Of a stretch of DNA of 64,000 nucleotides, positions 52,884 to 62,185 are shown one piece after another. This DNA is from Pontibacillus chungwhensis BH030062. GTDB taxonomy: Bacteria > Bacillota > Bacilli > Bacillales > BH030062. The position numbers were made by a program, and so were the translations under genes. Location: positions 55,551 through 119,550 of the forward strand of contig NZ_AVBG01000012.1 of NCBI RefSeq assembly GCF_000770675.1. Reading direction: 5' to 3'. Position 1 is the stretch's first letter; every line of letters starts with the position of its first letter. The notes under the pieces are model-generated. The model did no database searches, was not told where the DNA came from, and worked only from the letters and a program-made list of their open reading frames with translations.

Positions 52884-54212
52884 ATGACAGTTCAAACATT
52901 TAAATCAATGGCTCTTACGAAAGAGATGATTGATATGGTGGATCAGTTAGGTTTCCATGAGCCTACACCGATTCAAAAGAAAGTAATCCCTTCTGTTTTA
53001 AGAGGAGAAAGTTTAATTGGACAATCACATACAGGGTCAGGGAAGACTCATTCTTACCTCATCCCTTTACTAAATGGAATAGATGTTTCCCGTAAAGAAG
53101 TACAAACCGTGATCACAGCTCCAACAAGGGAGTTAGCGACTCAAATTTATGATGAAGTTCGTAAAATGGTGCAGCTATCTGAACATGGCGATGATCTAAA
53201 AGCGAAGCTTCTAATTGGTGGCACTGATAAACAGAAAACAATAGACAAATTAAAAGATCAGCCTCAAATCATAGTCGGTACGCCAGGGCGTATCCTTGAT
53301 ATGGTGCAGGAAGAAGCTCTTGATGTGTATACAGCCTCTTCTTTCGTCATTGATGAAACGGATCTGATGTTTGATTTAGGTTTTATTGAAGATGTCGATC
53401 AGGTGCTTGTTCGTATGCAAGCCGATTTACAGCTACTCGTCTTTTCTGCGACGATCCCTATAAAATTAAAGCCATTCTTGAAGAAGTACTTGGAGAATCC
53501 AACCTATATTCAAGCTGATGAAGATAAGCCCTCTCCTGAGAAAATGGAGCATCGTCTCATCCCACTTCGCCATAGAGACAAAGCAGATATGATTATGAAT
53601 ATTACAAAGCTCATCCATCCTTATTTGGCTATTATATTTGCCAATAAGAAAGAAAGAGCAAATGAATTAGCGCGAGAGCTGATGGATAAAGGTTTAGAAG
53701 TTGGGGTCATTCACGGTGGTTTAACACCGCGAGAGAGAAAACGTGTGGTCAAAGATATTAAAAACCTGCGCTATCAATATATAGTTGCTACGGATCTTGC
53801 TGCTCGTGGTATCGATATCCAAGGTGTTAGTCACGTGATCAATGCTGATCTACCGAAAGAAGAAGAATTTTATATTCACCGTGTAGGGCGTACCGCGCGT
53901 GCGGGTCTTGAAGGTACAGCGATTAACCTGTACACGGAAACGGATGAATCTCTTATTAAAAAACTTGAGAACTCAGGCTTAACGTTTGATAGTTATGATA
54001 TTAAGAAGGGTGAATTTGTCCCTGTTAAAGACCGAAATCAGCGTTCAACGCGTAAAATTGATGAGAACGATACAGAAAAAGAAGCATGGACACGCGTAAA
54101 GCGACCGAAAAAAGTGAAGCCTGGTTATAAGAAAAAAATGAAATATCAGCAAGAACAGATTAAAAAGAAATTAAATAAACAAAAAGCTAGGCAGCGAAAT
54201 AAGAAAAAATAA
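52884..54212 (+). CDS. cshB: DEAD-box RNA helicase CshB (motif II reads DETD)
   Basis: The 442-residue helicase has the Q motif region GFHEPTPIQ, motif I SHTGSGKT (48-55), PTRELA, TPGR, motif III SAT, and C-terminal domain motifs ATDLAARGID and HRVGRTARAG. The C-terminus is a long basic tail. CshB acts in cold adaptation and RNA remodelling. Motif II is DETD (157-160) where the family has DEAD; the codon ACG at 53358-53360 differs from an Ala codon by one base. RBS AAAGGAG; start ATG 52884. It follows ispH as in Bacillus, divergently. Confidence 0.95.
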   Translation: MTVQTFKSMALTKEMIDMVDQLGFHEPTPIQKKVIPSVLRGESLIGQSHTGSGKTHSYLIPLLNGIDVSRKEVQTVITAPTRELATQIYDEVRKMVQLSEHGDDLKAKLLIGGTDKQKTIDKLKDQPQIIVGTPGRILDMVQEEALDVYTASSFVIDETDLMFDLGFIEDVDQVLVRMQADLQLLVFSATIPIKLKPFLKKYLENPTYIQADEDKPSPEKMEHRLIPLRHRDKADMIMNITKLIHPYLAIIFANKKERANELARELMDKGLEVGVIHGGLTPRERKRVVKDIKNLRYQYIVATDLAARGIDIQGVSHVINADLPKEEEFYIHRVGRTARAGLEGTAINLYTETDESLIKKLENSGLTFDSYDIKKGEFVPVKDRNQRSTRKIDENDTEKEAWTRVKRPKKVKPGYKKKMKYQQEQIKKKLNKQKARQRNKKK

Positions 54213-54227
54213 TTCTATATGTTTGCT

Positions 54228-54267
54228 AAAAAAGCACCAAATTGCTAAAGCGATTTGGTGCTTTTAT
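54228..54267 (+). terminator. Terminator of cshB
   Basis: AAAAGCACCAAAT and ATTTGGTGCTTTT pair around a 10-base loop, about 20 bases past the stop. Confidence 0.92.
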
Positions 54268-54394
54268 TAATTTCCCCTAAATATTTTGTGGTTTAAAAGC
54301 AACGGCTTACTCATGTGTAATTTATAAAAAATATTGCGAAATAGGTTTGAAGTCACATAATAAAGGATAGTTAGTATAAAAGCATGGGAAAAAT

Positions 54395-54437
54395 AAAAAA
54401 CCATCACTTTGTGCAAATAGCAAAGTAATGGTTTTGT
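54395..54437 (-). terminator. Terminator of nfo
   Basis: On the minus strand AAAACCATTACTTTG and CAAAGTGATGGTTTT pair (one mismatch) around an 8-base loop, followed by a T-rich tract. Confidence 0.88.
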
Positions 54438-54440
54438 TTA

Positions 54441-55340
54441 TTATGACTGTAGTAATTTAGATCGCCAATCTGTAAAGGTTTGATTGCGTAAGCTTTCAAT
54501 TTCATATTGATAAGGAGGTTTCTTATTCTTTTTATCTTCACCTACATAAGGCGTTTCAAGGATCTTAGGGCGATCAGAAAGTTGTGGATGATGAACGATA
54601 TAATTTAAGGCATCAAATCCGATGTGTCCATAACCGATATTCTCGTGACGGTCTTTTCCTGCCCCGCGCTCATTCTTACTGTCATTAATGTGAAGAACTT
54701 TTAGGCGATCTAGTCCTATTGTTTTATCGAAGTGGTTGAGAACACCGTCAAAATCGTTGACGATATCGTAACCAGCATCGTGTGTGTGACAAGTGTCAAA
54801 ACAAACAGATAAATGTTCATTGTGCTTGACACCATCGATAATTTTAGCGATTTGCTCGAAATTACGACCAATTTCGCTTCCTTTACCAGCCATAGTTTCA
54901 AGCGCGATTTGACATGTGGTATTTGGATGATTCTCAAATACTTCATTTAAGCCTTGAATAATTTGATTGAGTCCCACTTCTTCACCCTGGCTGACGTGAG
55001 ATCCTGGGTGTAGTACGATTTGAGAAGCTTTTTTCAGGGCTTCTACGCGCTCAATCTCATTAGATAAGAAATCAACACCAAGCTCATATACGTGAGGTTT
55101 GACCGTATTACCTATATTGATAATATAAGCTGCGTGGACGACCAGCTCATCGATGTTATGTTGACTCATATGTTCAATGCCTGCGTCTATATTTAGTTCT
55201 TCAATGGCTTTTCTTTTTGTGTTTTGAGGGGCACCAGTATACACCATAAATGTATTAGCGCCATAAGATGCGGCCTCTTCACTTGCGCCTAGAAGCATTT
55301 TCTTTCCACTCATGGAAACGTGGGATCCTAGCTTTAGCAT
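54441..55340 (-). CDS. nfo: Endonuclease IV (AP endonuclease)
   Basis: The 299-residue protein is a TIM-barrel AP endonuclease with zinc ligands in [53 protein letters not shown] and RHENIGYG. It cuts DNA at abasic sites in base excision repair, including in spores. The start ATG 55340 follows AAGGAG. Matches B. subtilis YqfS/Nfo in sequence blocks and position. Confidence 0.97.
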   Translation of the reverse strand: MLKLGSHVSMSGKKMLLGASEEAASYGANTFMVYTGAPQNTKRKAIEELNIDAGIEHMSQHNIDELVVHAAYIINIGNTVKPHVYELGVDFLSNEIERVEALKKASQIVLHPGSHVSQGEEVGLNQIIQGLNEVFENHPNTTCQIALETMAGKGSEIGRNFEQIAKIIDGVKHNEHLSVCFDTCHTHDAGYDIVNDFDGVLNHFDKTIGLDRLKVLHINDSKNERGAGKDRHENIGYGHIGFDALNYIVHHPQLSDRPKILETPYVGEDKKNKKPPYQYEIESLRNQTFTDWRSKLLQS

Positions 55341-55394
55341 ACTTTGTCAGCTCCTTATTAAACGTATAAGAATACATTATTTGCAACTTATACT

Positions 55395-55423
55395 ACTATA
55401 AATAACTTGGCGCTGTTGGTCAA
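55395..55423 (-). promoter_or_regulatory. Candidate sigma-A promoter of nfo
   Basis: On the minus strand TTGACC (55418-55423) and TATAGT (55395-55400) are separated by 17 bases, about 55 bases before nfo. Confidence 0.65.
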
Positions 55424-55430
55424 ATAGAAC

Positions 55431-55463
55431 ACAAAAAGAAAAACGCCTATATACAAGGCGTTA
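55431..55463 (-). terminator. Terminator of yqfT
   Basis: On the minus strand AACGCCT and AGGCGTT pair around a 7-base loop and are followed by TTTCTTTTTG. The stem overlaps the yqfT stop codon. Confidence 0.8.
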
Positions 55464-55742
55464 AAACCAGTGTGAAAGGCCGTTTTCTTTAATCATTTCT
55501 TGGAATATTTTATTTACCTTTTGAGCCGTTTTGGGGTCTGTAATCTGTGCTAACTTTTTTAAGGCTTTCATTCGATCTTTTTCGTCTAAAGGATTAAGAT
55601 TTGAATTTTTTAGAAACGCTACAATCTCCGTAGCTTGGCTTTTCGTTAGGGGGACGTTGAATTCGCGGCTTTGTTCTAAAAGATCATGAACAGATAAGTT
55701 TCTAATTTTTTGTTTTACTACTTGTGAGATCACTTTTTTCAA
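55461..55742 (-). CDS. yqfT: DUF2624 family protein YqfT
   Basis: The 93-residue helical, basic protein begins KKVISQVVKQKIRNLSVHDLL, the pattern of the short DUF2624/YqfT family. It has no membrane helix and no catalytic motif. It starts at TTG 55742 with GAGGTGATG just upstream. Located behind nfo's promoter as in B. subtilis. Function unknown. Confidence 0.8.
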   Translation of the reverse strand: MKKVISQVVKQKIRNLSVHDLLEQSREFNVPLTKSQATEIVAFLKNSNLNPLDEKDRMKALKKLAQITDPKTAQKVNKIFQEMIKENGLSHWF

Positions 55743-55840
55743 AACATCACCTCATTTGTGCAGTTCTACATAGTAACCTATGAGCTTTCATTAGGAAATG
55801 TGTTAAAAAGATGGATGTATTTGGATTTGAAGTGTTTTTA

Positions 55841-55869
55841 TTGCATTTCAATATAACTGTCGTTAATAT
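55841..55869 (+). promoter_or_regulatory. Candidate promoter of the lytic transglycosylase gene
   Basis: TTGCAT (55841-55846) and TAATAT (55864-55869) are 17 bases apart, 59 bases before the start. Confidence 0.55.
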
Positions 55870-55927
55870 TGTTTAGGTCCTTTCGACTCAACACTTATAT
55901 AGAAAAAAATAAAGAGGAGGGGATTTT

Positions 55928-56635
55928 GTGGATCGTGCAAGACCTTATGTGCAGCTACTTTTAGTTTGTTTATATATTACTTTGTTCTTTATTGTTGTTA
56001 TGTATTTTTACGGAGAACAGACAAAAGAGCTCCAAACAGAAAATAAAAACCTGCAAGCGCAGGTTAAAGATTTAGAATCCCAAAATCAATACTTAACCGC
56101 TATGCCTACTGAGTTTAAAGAGAAAAATGGATATGACATGTGGCCCGGACTTGAAAAAACCGCCGACCGTATGGTTTCAGAAAGTGAAGGAGAATTTGAG
56201 AAATCCTGGGCTCTCTATTTAGCAAGAGAAGCAAAACGCTATGATATCAATCCTTATATTGTTTATGAATTGCTAAAAGTCGAAACAGGTGGTACGTTTG
56301 ATCCGACCCTTGTAGGACCGGAAACTAAATATGGACATGCTTATGGTATGGCTCAATTTATGACAAATACAGCACCATGGATTGCAGATATGGGGGATTT
56401 ACCTTATAAGAAAGAACTTCTATTTGACCCTTATTATGCTATGCAATTATCACTTATTTATCTTGATTATCTTCACCATGAATATGGAAATTGGGATGAA
56501 GCTCTAACTGCCTACCATCGTGGCATGGGAGGGTTAGAAAAATATAAAGAAGAAAATGGTCATGCCGAAAGTTGGTATGCTGTTGAAATACAACAAAAAG
56601 CAAAAACACATGACGCGGTTGCTGTAGCGCCTTAA
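55928..56635 (+). CDS. Membrane-anchored lytic transglycosylase (SLT domain)
   Basis: The 235-residue protein has a membrane helix at about 8-28, a short coiled coil (30-55, Glu/Lys/Gln heptads) and a soluble lytic transglycosylase domain from about 90. The catalytic glutamate is E119 in LLKVETGGTFDP. AYGMAQFM (138-145) corresponds to the GLMQI motif, and TAYHRGMGG replaces the usual AYNAGPG, with His for Asn. It should cleave peptidoglycan glycan strands outside the membrane. Start GTG 55928 behind GAGGAGGGG. Confidence 0.9.
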   Translation: MDRARPYVQLLLVCLYITLFFIVVMYFYGEQTKELQTENKNLQAQVKDLESQNQYLTAMPTEFKEKNGYDMWPGLEKTADRMVSESEGEFEKSWALYLAREAKRYDINPYIVYELLKVETGGTFDPTLVGPETKYGHAYGMAQFMTNTAPWIADMGDLPYKKELLFDPYYAMQLSLIYLDYLHHEYGNWDEALTAYHRGMGGLEKYKEENGHAESWYAVEIQQKAKTHDAVAVAP

Positions 56636-56643
56636 CGCTTTAT

Positions 56644-56674
56644 GGAAAGAGTCCTTTAGAGGGCTCTTTTTTAT
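56644..56674 (+). terminator. Terminator of the lytic transglycosylase gene
   Basis: AAGAGTCC and GGGCTCTT pair (one wobble) around a 6-base loop, followed by TTTT. Confidence 0.85.
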
Positions 56675-56812
56675 TTGGAGGAAAATATGTGGAAGATCCG
56701 CGGACTTCAAGTTTTTTCAATCGGAACCTGACTCATGCAAAATGTACCATCATAGTTCTCCTTAATTTCTCACAAGCTAAGTGTGCACCTCTACAGAAAG
56801 CGAGGGATGTAT

Positions 56813-57280
56813 ATGGAATACGAAGATCAGCATAAAAAAGAAAACCATGATCATAAAGAACACGTTGAAGAAGCACCTCACTATGGGGATGAAAAAGAGA
56901 GTGAGATGAAAAAGATTGATGATGGTCAATCTTATGATGAAGTTTATAATGAGGTTGAGGTAGCTGAGGGTGGAGTTTACGCGGGTACTGGAGACGTAGA
57001 GTTCGCTCAAGAAGCAGCGGTTGATGCTAAAACAGTTCGCGAACCGATCAAATCCGACGAAAAGGAATCAGATATGGACAATGATGTTCATGCCGGTATG
57101 GGATGGTTAGCGGTTGTTCTTTCAGTTGTCTCTTTCTTTATAATGCCAGTAATTCTAGGTGCTGCCGGAATTATTGTTGGGTTTATGGCAAGACGAAGAG
57201 GTGCAGAGACGCTCGGGAACACTGCGATTGTTGCTGGGGCTATTTCTGTAGTACTCTCTCTTGTATTTGCTCCATTTTAA
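56813..57280 (+). CDS. yqfX: YqfX-like membrane protein (DUF4190-like tail)
   Basis: The 155-residue protein has a long, very acidic and His-rich N-terminal part (1-95) and two C-terminal membrane helices (about 98-122 and 134-153) joined by FMARRRGAETLGN. This tail resembles small DUF4190 proteins. The position next to ispG matches B. subtilis yqfX. ATG 56813 follows GAGGGATG; the 10-residue extension upstream is not supported. Function unknown. Confidence 0.8.
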   Translation: MEYEDQHKKENHDHKEHVEEAPHYGDEKESEMKKIDDGQSYDEVYNEVEVAEGGVYAGTGDVEFAQEAAVDAKTVREPIKSDEKESDMDNDVHAGMGWLAVVLSVVSFFIMPVILGAAGIIVGFMARRRGAETLGNTAIVAGAISVVLSLVFAPF

Positions 57281-57312
57281 AAAAAAGCTGGCCAATTGGC
57301 CAGCTTTTTTGA
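57279..57312. terminator. Bidirectional terminator between yqfX and ispG
   Basis: AAAAAAGCTGGCCAA and TTGGCCAGCTTTTTT form a self-complementary hairpin with A and T runs on either side, serving both converging genes. Confidence 0.93.
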
Positions 57313-57317
57313 ATGAA

Positions 57318-58430
57318 TTATTTTGCTTCTGCTTCAGCAGCTTCCTTCGCCTTCTCGGCAAAGTACTCTTCAGCAATACGATCGACTTCTTTTTTAAGTT
57401 CATCAACCATGGTTTCCTCAGGTACTTTTCGAATGATTTCTCCGTGACGGAATAATAATCCTTCTCCTCGTGCACCAGCGATACCGATATCAGCTTCACG
57501 CGCTTCCCCTGGACCGTTAACAGCACACCCAAGTACGGCGACCTTAATAGGTGCCTTAATAGTTGAAATGTACTCTTCCACTTCATTGGCAATTGAAATT
57601 AAGTCAATTTCAATACGACCACAAGTTGGGCACGATATCAACGTAGCTGCATTATCAGCGAGGGCGAACGATTTTAATAATTCGCGACCCACTTTTACTT
57701 CTTCAACCGGATCTGCACTTAAGGAAATTCGCATTGTACTTCCTATTCCTTTGTTAAGAATAGCGCCAAGACCTGCAGAACTTTTTACAGTTCCGGCAAA
57801 TTGTGTTCCGGATTCTGTAATCCCTAAGTGTAATGGGTAAGAGATCTGCTCAGCTGCTTTTTCGTAAGCATCGATAGCTAAGCGTACATCAGATGCTTTC
57901 AGCGATACGATAATATCGTGAAAGTCTAATTCCTCTAAAATTTGGATATGGTGTAAAGCACTTTCAACCATACCTTCGGCTGTTGGGAAGCCATATTTCT
58001 GTAAAATACGCTTCTCAAGTGAACCTGCGTTAACACCAATTCGAATCGGTACACCTTTAGCTTTGGCTGCATTTACAACAGCTTCCACTTTCCAACGTTT
58101 CCCGATGTTACCTGGGTTAATGCGGATTTTGTCAGCTCCACCTTCAATTGCTTTCAGTGCTAATTTATAGTCAAAGTGAATATCGACTACGAGTGGAATG
58201 TTAATTCGTTTTTTTATCTCAGAAATAGCGTCAGCAGCTCGCTCGTCTGGGCAAGCAACGCGGACGACCTGACAACCAGCTTCTTCTAGTCTTTCGATTT
58301 CAGCAACAGTTGCTTCTACATCATGCGTCTTTGTTGTTGTCATTGACTGGATGACAACTTTATTGCTTCCACCGATCACAAGATCGCCTACGCGTACAGG
58401 ACGCGTATCTTTTCTGTGTGTAATAGGCAT
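57318..58430 (-). CDS. ispG: 4-hydroxy-3-methylbut-2-en-1-yl diphosphate synthase IspG
   Basis: IspG converts MEcPP to HMBPP in the MEP isoprenoid pathway, just before IspH. The 370-residue protein has a TIM-barrel N-terminal part ([33 protein letters not shown]) and a C-terminal iron-sulfur domain with [12 protein letters not shown] and [10 protein letters not shown] cysteines. RBS AAAGGAG is 8 bases before ATG 58430. Confidence 0.98.
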   Translation of the reverse strand: MPITHRKDTRPVRVGDLVIGGSNKVVIQSMTTTKTHDVEATVAEIERLEEAGCQVVRVACPDERAADAISEIKKRINIPLVVDIHFDYKLALKAIEGGADKIRINPGNIGKRWKVEAVVNAAKAKGVPIRIGVNAGSLEKRILQKYGFPTAEGMVESALHHIQILEELDFHDIIVSLKASDVRLAIDAYEKAAEQISYPLHLGITESGTQFAGTVKSSAGLGAILNKGIGSTMRISLSADPVEEVKVGRELLKSFALADNAATLISCPTCGRIEIDLISIANEVEEYISTIKAPIKVAVLGCAVNGPGEAREADIGIAGARGEGLLFRHGEIIRKVPEETMVDELKKEVDRIAEEYFAEKAKEAAEAEAK

Positions 58431-58485
58431 ATAATCGCTCCTTTTTACAAATGCGATGTTTCATGATTATAAAGATACCACACTC

Positions 58486-58514
58486 ATTATAAGGGCAAAA
58501 GAAAAAAATATGAA
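58486..58514 (-). promoter_or_regulatory. Candidate promoter of ispG
   Basis: On the minus strand TTCATA (58509-58514) and TATAAT (58486-58491) are 17 bases apart, 56 bases upstream of ispG. A second TATAAT lies closer to the gene. Confidence 0.45.
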
Positions 58515-58534
58515 GTCACGAGTCTTCAAATTTT

Positions 58535-58918
58535 CTAATGTTTTTCGTTTTTGTGGTAATAAGGGAATAAGTAGATCTCGTTCATTTTAATGGTGTTGGG
58601 GTCTTGACCTTTGTTTATGGACTCAAAATCGGCGAGCATTTGTTCAATCGTAACTGGTGGACCATCCTTGTTTATCTTCTCCATAATGGATAAGACCGTG
58701 TCTCCTGCTTTGACACGGTGTTCAATAACGCGGAAACGTTCTTGTTCAATACTAGGGTCTGAGCTTTTCGTTGATTCTTGATTTTCTTGTGCTTCCTGAT
58801 CTTCAGCTTTGGAAACAAGTTCCTTAGGAAAAGTGCCTGTAGTCAGGTCATGTCCAATACTAACAAAAAATAAAATCATTGTAACAATGAAAAGCATTCT
58901 TTTCAGAATTGGATTCAT
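58535..58918 (-). CDS. yqfZ: YqfZ-like protein with LysM-type domain
   Basis: A hydrophobic N-terminal anchor (about 6-24) and a short Glu/Gln/Ser linker lead to a LysM-like domain beginning EHRVKAGDTVLSIMEKI (about 66-82) and ending in IYLFPYY. It probably binds peptidoglycan outside the membrane. The 127-residue length and placement behind ispG correspond to B. subtilis yqfZ. ATG 58918 follows GGGAGTGA. Confidence 0.85.
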   Translation of the reverse strand: MNPILKRMLFIVTMILFFVSIGHDLTTGTFPKELVSKAEDQEAQENQESTKSSDPSIEQERFRVIEHRVKAGDTVLSIMEKINKDGPPVTIEQMLADFESINKGQDPNTIKMNEIYLFPYYHKNEKH

Positions 58919-58981
58919 TTACTTTCACTCCCTTTTGGCCTGTAGTAATAGTTCTACAAATAAATGAAATTCCATTCTTTT

Positions 58982-59008
58982 TGAAACAAAATTATGAAAA
59001 CAAACGTA
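58982..59008 (+). promoter_or_regulatory. Sigma-W-type promoter of the second NfeD gene
   Basis: TGAAAC (58982-58987), 17 bases, CGTA (59005-59008): the same boxes and spacing as the promoter at 31324-31350. It ends 37 bases before GTG 59045. Confidence 0.7.
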
Positions 59009-59044
59009 TACTTAAATAGATATGAAGGAAAAGGGGGGCTTGCT

Positions 59045-59671
59045 GTGATTGCAATGGATGCGGCCTGGCTTGCTTTAGTTATTACGGGACTTGGCACTTT
59101 ATTTTTATTTGGAGAATTGTTAGTCAACATGAGAGGGATTTTTGGTGTCGTTGGCATTGGCTTTATTACGTTTTACTTTCTTACACATTTAGATCCAAGT
59201 ATGTTCGTTATTATGATGATTGTATATGTCATCAGCCTTGCTCTGATTATTTTGGATGCTAAGTTCATCAATGATGGTACTCTTACAACGGTAGGCAGTA
59301 TCAGTATGTTGCTTGTAGTCGGTATGAGTGCACCTGACTGGGTAACAGGAGCTTACGGGGTATGTGGTGTGCTCATTGGTGCAATCAGTTCTTTATTATT
59401 TCTAAGAGTATTTCCGAAAAGGGATTTGTGGACTAAGATTACGCTCGTTGACAAGCTTTCTTCAGAAGCGGGATACAATTCGATGAATGAAAGTTACGCG
59501 ACTTTAAGTGGGCAGACAGGAATCACTCTCACGCAATTAAGACCTGTTGGGACAATTAAAATCGGTGAGCAGGAATATAGCGCTGTTTCAAATGGTCATT
59601 GGATTGAAAAGGATGAAGAAATTGTGGTTGAACAAGTGGATGGGACTAGAATCCTAGTCAAAAAGACATAA
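59045..59671 (+). CDS. NfeD family membrane protein (short, NfeD1b/YuaF-like)
   Basis: The 208-residue protein has about five membrane helices (7-140) followed by a C-terminal OB-fold NfeD domain with LSGQTGITLTQLRPVGTIKI. It lacks the ClpP-like protease domain of the longer NfeD at 31378. Short NfeD proteins partner with flotillins; none is adjacent here. AAGGGGGG 6 bases before GTG 59045 fixes the start. The in-frame ATG at 58994 lies inside the sigma-W-type promoter and cannot be the start if that promoter is used. Confidence 0.87.
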   Translation: MIAMDAAWLALVITGLGTLFLFGELLVNMRGIFGVVGIGFITFYFLTHLDPSMFVIMMIVYVISLALIILDAKFINDGTLTTVGSISMLLVVGMSAPDWVTGAYGVCGVLIGAISSLLFLRVFPKRDLWTKITLVDKLSSEAGYNSMNESYATLSGQTGITLTQLRPVGTIKIGEQEYSAVSNGHWIEKDEEIVVEQVDGTRILVKKT

Positions 59672-59713
59672 AATTTACGTTAAATTATGTGCATTTTTAC
59701 ACTCCGTTAATAT

Positions 59714-59740
59714 TTAACGTGCATACTCTTCGGTGGATAA
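59714..59740 (+). promoter_or_regulatory. Possible sigma-D-type promoter of the chemoreceptor gene
   Basis: TTAA (59714-59717), 15 bases, GTGGATAA (59733-59740) is a partial match to the sigma-D pattern TAAA-N15-GCCGATAA. Chemoreceptor genes are often sigma-D dependent in Bacillus. A 9-bp inverted repeat, ACGTTAAAT (59677-59685) and ATTTAACGT (59712-59720), overlaps it. Confidence 0.35.
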
Positions 59741-59767
59741 GAAATATTTTCTAACGGGGTGTTAGGA

Positions 59768-61519
59768 GTGCCATTATTTACTCTTTTTTCATTATTCAAT
59801 AGAAAACGATCTTATAATTTTAAGGATCGACAAAAAACAGTCCCTCGATCACATTCGATGTCGCTTTCTTTTCAAGCTAGGGTATCCATAGTGATCTGTA
59901 TCCTTTTCTTAGGTTCTATATCACTGGTTAGTTGGCTGTCTTATTCTAAATCCAAAGAAAGTCAGCTTGAATTAGTTAGAGATCGACTAGAACGTGAAGT
60001 GGATGTAACACGAGAAAATGCGGAGAATATGATGTTTGCGTTAGTAGGGGAAGAAGAGGTCTTCAAAGAACGCATGAGGGAGTATATATCATCTCAACAA
60101 TTTGAATTGGTTCAAGATGGGTTTTCAGCGTCTGCAAACCTAATTACGAATGATGGGGTAGATTCATTTCCATTGAAACAGTCAAATCAAGCTCCGTTCA
60201 ATGATTCCTTAATAGAAGAAATTAGAGCAGAAGAAAATGGTTCACGTATTGCCTCTAGGAAAGGTGAAGACTATATGTTTGCCTATGGATCCGTACAGGA
60301 ACTTAAAGGTATTTTCTTAATAGGTGTACCTGTAGCGGACTATATGTATTCGGTGCATCAATTAGCTAAGTATTCACTCACGGCTGGAGTTATTTGTTTA
60401 ATAGGTGTGTTTATATTCGTTTTCTATTTTATGAATAAGATGTTTAAACCACTTTTAACCCTCCAGGATGTTATGCGTAAAGCCAGAGAAGGAACGTTTA
60501 CTCAACCTGATACTGTAAACTCAAGTATACCTGAGATACGATCGTTATCTAAAAGTTATCAGGAACTCATTCATACGATTAGTGAGATGCTTGATAACAT
60601 TCAAACTGCTGTCTATTCTCTTGGGGGGACGAATGATGAGTTGTCAGCCTCTTCCGAGCAGTTAGCTCTAACTCAGTCTGATATGAAGAAAGAATTACAT
60701 AAGGTGATTAAAGGTACTGAGGGCACAGAAGGAGCATTTGAAGAACAAAACGACGTCTTTGAAAAACTAAAAAACTCATTACATATCCTCTTAGAGTCTT
60801 TCAATGAAATGTATCACGATCAGCAAGGTATGAATAAGTCAGTTGAAGAAGGGAATAAAGGGGTTTCTTCAATTATGGATACACTAGATACGTATCATGA
60901 AGGATTCAAGCAGATGACTTCAAAAATTAATGAGTTCGAAGCATATACTGTGAATATTGGAGAAGCTGGGAAGATGATTCAGGATATTGCTGAACGTACA
61001 AAGCTATTAGCCTTAAACGCTACAATTGAAGCAGCACGAGCAGGTGAAGAGGGGAAAGGATTTGCCGTAGTGGCAGGTGAGGTGCGGAAACTTGCCGACA
61101 ATTCGAAGGAAGCGGCTCTTGATATTAATGAAAAGATGAACCAAACACTTGGTATCAGTCATTATTTAGCTTCTGAATTCCATGAGATGTACGAGCAACT
61201 TACAAAGCATTTAGATCACGCTCACCATTCAAAAGAATCCTTCGATCAAATCTCATCTTATATTGAATCATTTAATCTAAAGTTAGATCATTCAAAGGTC
61301 CAGGTTACACAAGCAGAAGAGATGCTACCAAAAATGGAGTCTGTCTTTATCGAATTTCACCAAACCACAGAAGAAACACTTTTATCTGCGAAGCAATTAG
61401 TTGAGGCTGCTGAAATGCAAGAAGCTCAAATGAATGAGACGAATGAGGTAAGAGATCAATTAGTTTCCGTTTCACAAGAACTTGGTGCTATAGCAGAAAA
61501 CCAAAATAAAACAATTTAA
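59768..61519 (+). CDS. Methyl-accepting chemotaxis protein
   Basis: The 583-residue receptor has a basic cytoplasmic N-terminus (about 1-35), TM1 (about 36-58), an extracellular sensor of about 140 residues, TM2 (about 198-222), a HAMP domain and a cytoplasmic signalling domain whose hairpin tip reads [20 protein letters not shown] (about 410-430), with EVRKLA following. It should pass an external signal to CheA. The ligand cannot be read from the sequence. GGGGTG (59756-59761) suits GTG 59768; GTG 59759 overlaps it. No che or flagellar genes are adjacent. Confidence 0.9.
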   Translation: MPLFTLFSLFNRKRSYNFKDRQKTVPRSHSMSLSFQARVSIVICILFLGSISLVSWLSYSKSKESQLELVRDRLEREVDVTRENAENMMFALVGEEEVFKERMREYISSQQFELVQDGFSASANLITNDGVDSFPLKQSNQAPFNDSLIEEIRAEENGSRIASRKGEDYMFAYGSVQELKGIFLIGVPVADYMYSVHQLAKYSLTAGVICLIGVFIFVFYFMNKMFKPLLTLQDVMRKAREGTFTQPDTVNSSIPEIRSLSKSYQELIHTISEMLDNIQTAVYSLGGTNDELSASSEQLALTQSDMKKELHKVIKGTEGTEGAFEEQNDVFEKLKNSLHILLESFNEMYHDQQGMNKSVEEGNKGVSSIMDTLDTYHEGFKQMTSKINEFEAYTVNIGEAGKMIQDIAERTKLLALNATIEAARAGEEGKGFAVVAGEVRKLADNSKEAALDINEKMNQTLGISHYLASEFHEMYEQLTKHLDHAHHSKESFDQISSYIESFNLKLDHSKVQVTQAEEMLPKMESVFIEFHQTTEETLLSAKQLVEAAEMQEAQMNETNEVRDQLVSVSQELGAIAENQNKTI

Positions 61520-61554
61520 AAAGATCCGAAGTCTTAAGACTTCGGATCTTTTTA
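61519..61554. terminator. Bidirectional terminator between the chemoreceptor and yqgB
   Basis: AAAAGATCCGAAGTC and GACTTCGGATCTTTT form a perfect stem around TTAA, flanked by A and T runs. Confidence 0.95.
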
Positions 61555-62031
61555 TGCAGACCTATGCTTTGGTTTAGGTATGTACCGTAAAATAGCGTAA
61601 AGGATTATAGTCGATAAGGCCATGTATGTGACATAATCTCCAGTTATTATGAAACCAACGTTTTCCACGATAGCTAATAATAAAGTCGGGATTGTAATCG
61701 CATAAGCGGAAAGCGCCCATGTATGTCTATACTGGATGTTTCGTTTTAGATAAGCGTTGATGCCAAGTCCGATAAAGGCGAGGATGGATACGTCAATAAA
61801 TTTGATGCTTGTACTAATAACATACAAGATGGTTAGTTCAACTGGTAAAGGAAGGGCTCCAATAGAGGCGGTGGAACGTGTGTCGAACAGAATTCCTAAT
61901 AGGACAGGGATCATGGTTAGGAGGGTGAGGAAAAATAAATAACCGATTGGCTTTCCAACCTTCAACATCCTAAACGCTGAGACTCGTTTAAATGAATAAA
62001 GGCTATATAAAAATTGCTTGGATAATTTCAT
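61552..62031 (-). CDS. yqgB: DUF1189 family membrane protein (YqgB-like)
   Basis: The 159-residue protein begins KLSKQFLYSLYSFKRVSAFR, a DUF1189-type amphipathic start, and has four membrane helices (about 30-150). Position shortly after the ispG-yqfZ region agrees with B. subtilis yqgB. ATG 62031 follows GGTGG; the 29-residue upstream extension is not supported. Function unknown. Confidence 0.78.
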   Translation of the reverse strand: MKLSKQFLYSLYSFKRVSAFRMLKVGKPIGYLFFLTLLTMIPVLLGILFDTRSTASIGALPLPVELTILYVISTSIKFIDVSILAFIGLGINAYLKRNIQYRHTWALSAYAITIPTLLLAIVENVGFIITGDYVTYMALSTIILYAILRYIPKPKHRSA

Positions 62032-62185
62032 AATTCTACCACCTATTCTTTGTTTATCATTTCTATCATAGCGAACCCTTTTTGCCCTAAGCAATAGAAA
62101 AAGGAGAGAAAACAACAAAAAGTAGCAGTTTTTTTACTCGAATGTTAAGCTAATGTAAATTTTCGAATGATTAGTGTGAAATACC

